From Anaerolineales bacterium UBA2395 (lineage in GTDB: Bacteria; Chloroflexota; Anaerolineae; Anaerolineales; Villigracilaceae): a stretch of 64,000 nucleotides of DNA. Shown here one piece after another: positions 62,620 to 64,000 of this stretch. The stretch covers positions 114,919-178,918 of the forward strand of contig DDSH01000001.1 in assembly GCA_002343775.1 (NCBI GenBank), read 5' to 3'. The notes under the pieces were generated by a model. The model saw only the letters and a program-made list of their open reading frames with translations. It did not search any database and was not told the DNA's origin. Position 1 is the first letter of the stretch. Each line of letters starts with the position of its first letter. The translations under genes and the position numbers were made by a program.

Positions 62620-64000
62620 TTAATTAACTCCAAACAATTTCAAAATCACCTGCCATGAGGTGACGGGTGACGATAACGCAAAGAATATCCATCCAATTGC
62701 TACGAAATGAAAGGTGAGCAAGATGCCGCTGATGTTGAGCGCGGCTTGTCTCGTGGGTGTCGTCGCCCATGCGGCGGACTTGGCTTTGGTGGCGTCGTTC
62801 CAGCGGTTGTGGATGAAGAGTCCCAGTCCGTGCCACAAGCCCCAGAGGGTGAAGTTCCATGTCACGCCGTGCCAGAAGCCGATCAGCAGCATGGTGGCGA
62901 CTTGTGTGAGAAGGATCATCATCGGAATGGACATCGGTTTCTGCCAAGACCTGAGCCAGCGGGTGATGGGATTAAAGAAGTAAGCGCGGAACCACTGGGT
63001 GAGAGTCATGTGCCAGTTGTTCCAGAATTGCGTCAGGTTGGGTTTGAGATAGGGCGAGGCGAAGTTTTCGGGAAGTTTGATTCCGAGCAGTTGAGCGATG
63101 CCGAGAGCAATGTCGGTGTAGCCGCTGAAGTCGAAGTAGATCTGGCAGGCGTAGGCGTAGACGATGACCCACATCCAAAAGGTGGAGGTGACTTGGGTTG
63201 CGTTGGTGTCGTTCAGGGCGATGAGAGCCAGCGCGTCGGCGATGACAAATTTTTTGAACAAGCCAAGCAACAGGCGTTGACCTGCGGGGTAGAAGGTTTC
63301 AAGGTTCAGACCCGTAAAGGGAGCACGCAGGTCTTTGATAAAACGTTCTAAGCGGTCAATGGGACCGGCGGTGAAGGCTGGGAAGAAGATAACGTAGGTG
63401 ATGAATTCACCCACGTCTACAGAGGGGAAACGACCGGATTGTTTATCTCGAATGGTGTGGATGAGGCGAAAGGCGACGTAGGAGAATCCCAGCCAACGAA
63501 AGTCGTTCGCGGAGACGTTGGTCAGTGATTGACCGGAGAGTGTGCGCAGGAAAGATGCGAGCCAGAGAGATAGGTCGGGAATCTTGATGAGGAGAAAAAG
63601 CCCAATGGTTAGAATCAAACCCACCGTTAAGAAAGAAGCGCTGAAACGTGTCAGACGAGATAAAACTATCAGCGTCAGTCCTGTTATTAGAAAGATAAAG
63701 AGAGTCGTTTCGAGTTGGGGCGGGCGCGAGGCGGTGAGGAGTTGGAAGTCGGCGGGAAGGAAGCGGGTGAGGTTGAGGAGTAGGACGACACCCGCGACGA
63801 CGGCGAGGATGATGATGTTTTTGCGCTGCTTGCGGGTTTCGTCGTCGGCGGTGATGAACCAGGTGAGGACGACGAGGGCGAGGGTGGCGAGGGGTGTGAA
63901 GAAGTCGGCGCCGCGGATGGGGAGGGCGGGTTGCAGCCAGAAGATGACTATGACACTGGCGATGAGCATGAACCACGTCCTGCCGTGGTTGCGGAAGGTC
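62620..64000 (-). CDS. MBOAT family O-acyltransferase (DltB/AlgI-like), 5' end outside window
   Basis: At least 459 visible residues with many membrane spans. NNWHMTLTQWFRAYFFNPI and GFWHGVTWNFTLWGLWHG contain the conserved MBOAT Asn and His. The frame continues past ATG 63969 to the window edge with further protein-like sequence (TFRNHGRTWF), so the real start is probably outside. It would carry an acyl group from the cytoplasmic carrier across the membrane to a glycan, with the SGNH protein completing the transfer. Confidence 0.87.
   Translation of the reverse strand, partial: TFRNHGRTWFMLIASVIVIFWLQPALPIRGADFFTPLATLALVVLTWFITADDETRKQRKNIIILAVVAGVVLLLNLTRFLPADFQLLTASRPPQLETTLFIFLITGLTLIVLSRLTRFSASFLTVGLILTIGLFLLIKIPDLSLWLASFLRTLSGQSLTNVSANDFRWLGFSYVAFRLIHTIRDKQSGRFPSVDVGEFITYVIFFPAFTAGPIDRLERFIKDLRAPFTGLNLETFYPAGQRLLLGLFKKFVIADALALIALNDTNATQVTSTFWMWVIVYAYACQIYFDFSGYTDIALGIAQLLGIKLPENFASPYLKPNLTQFWNNWHMTLTQWFRAYFFNPITRWLRSWQKPMSIPMMILLTQVATMLLIGFWHGVTWNFTLWGLWHGLGLFIHNRWNDATKAKSAAWATTPTRQAALNISGILLTFHFVAIGWIFFALSSPVTSWQVILKLFGVN

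Noticed and set aside
1..64000. rRNA or tRNA genes
   Set aside because: No cloverleaf-like arms with a T-loop or rRNA-like sequence were recognised in the gaps, all of which are under 300 bases.

Overview
The window reads as chromosome of a free-living, heterotrophic bacterium, most likely Chloroflexota of the class Anaerolineae. This assignment is an inference from gene content: lipoprotein sugar-binding proteins, a ChvE/MmsAB importer with a LacI regulator, an extensive glycan locus, a complete hyp set, and many palindromic or short tandem repeats between and inside genes. No rRNA, tRNA, CRISPR array or prophage was seen. Almost everything left of 46.7 kb lies on the minus strand in tightly packed, often overlapping operons. 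No stretch over 300 bases lacks a gene; the longest gap is 20718-21007.

Layout. 1-8.0 kb is a sugar uptake and oxidation region: NAD-dependent epimerase (cut by the window edge), Gfo/Idh/MocA oxidoreductase, UPF0303 protein, ABC permease, ATPase and binding protein, and a LacI regulator with two overlapping operator palindromes. 8.2-20.7 kb holds glycerate 2-kinase followed by an unusual set: GH3-type ligase, two GNAT-like proteins, four cobalamin-binding-type radical SAM proteins, one SPASM radical SAM protein and a fatty acid desaturase. 21.0-37.7 kb is a surface-glycan locus (pyruvyl transferase, giant membrane protein, multi-domain surface protein, PIG-V-like GT-C, ALG5-like GT2, GT4, flippase). 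Inside it sits a partner-switching module (two STAS proteins and a SpoIIE phosphatase/HATPase fusion) plus a response regulator and a hybrid kinase.

37.9-45.3 kb is hypA-hypB-hypF-hypC-hypD-hypE plus a class II aldolase; no hydrogenase subunit is present. A REP-associated tyrosine transposase flanked by palindromes lies between hypD and hypE, and hypF carries three in-frame repeat-derived stretches. 45.5-49.8 kb has an MFS exporter diverging from a DUF364-like protein, a TauE/SafE exporter and a CstB-like persulfide dioxygenase/rhodanese. 50.0-57.3 kb is a plus-strand operon: orphan solute-binding lipoprotein, methyltransferase, extracellular-sensor/HAMP protein without output domain, and an ADP/ATP-translocase-like protein fused to HEAT repeats and a cyclic-nucleotide-binding domain.

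57.3-64.0 kb contains an M23 peptidase and then, on the minus strand, MBOAT acyltransferase (cut by the window edge), two SGNH-type proteins, an acyl carrier protein and a fatty acyl-AMP ligase. This mirrors the logic of Dlt D-alanylation (ligase, carrier, MBOAT, SGNH partner), but with a fatty-acid-type ligase. It is the best candidate in the window for an undescribed system. The second is the radical SAM/GH3/desaturase cluster.
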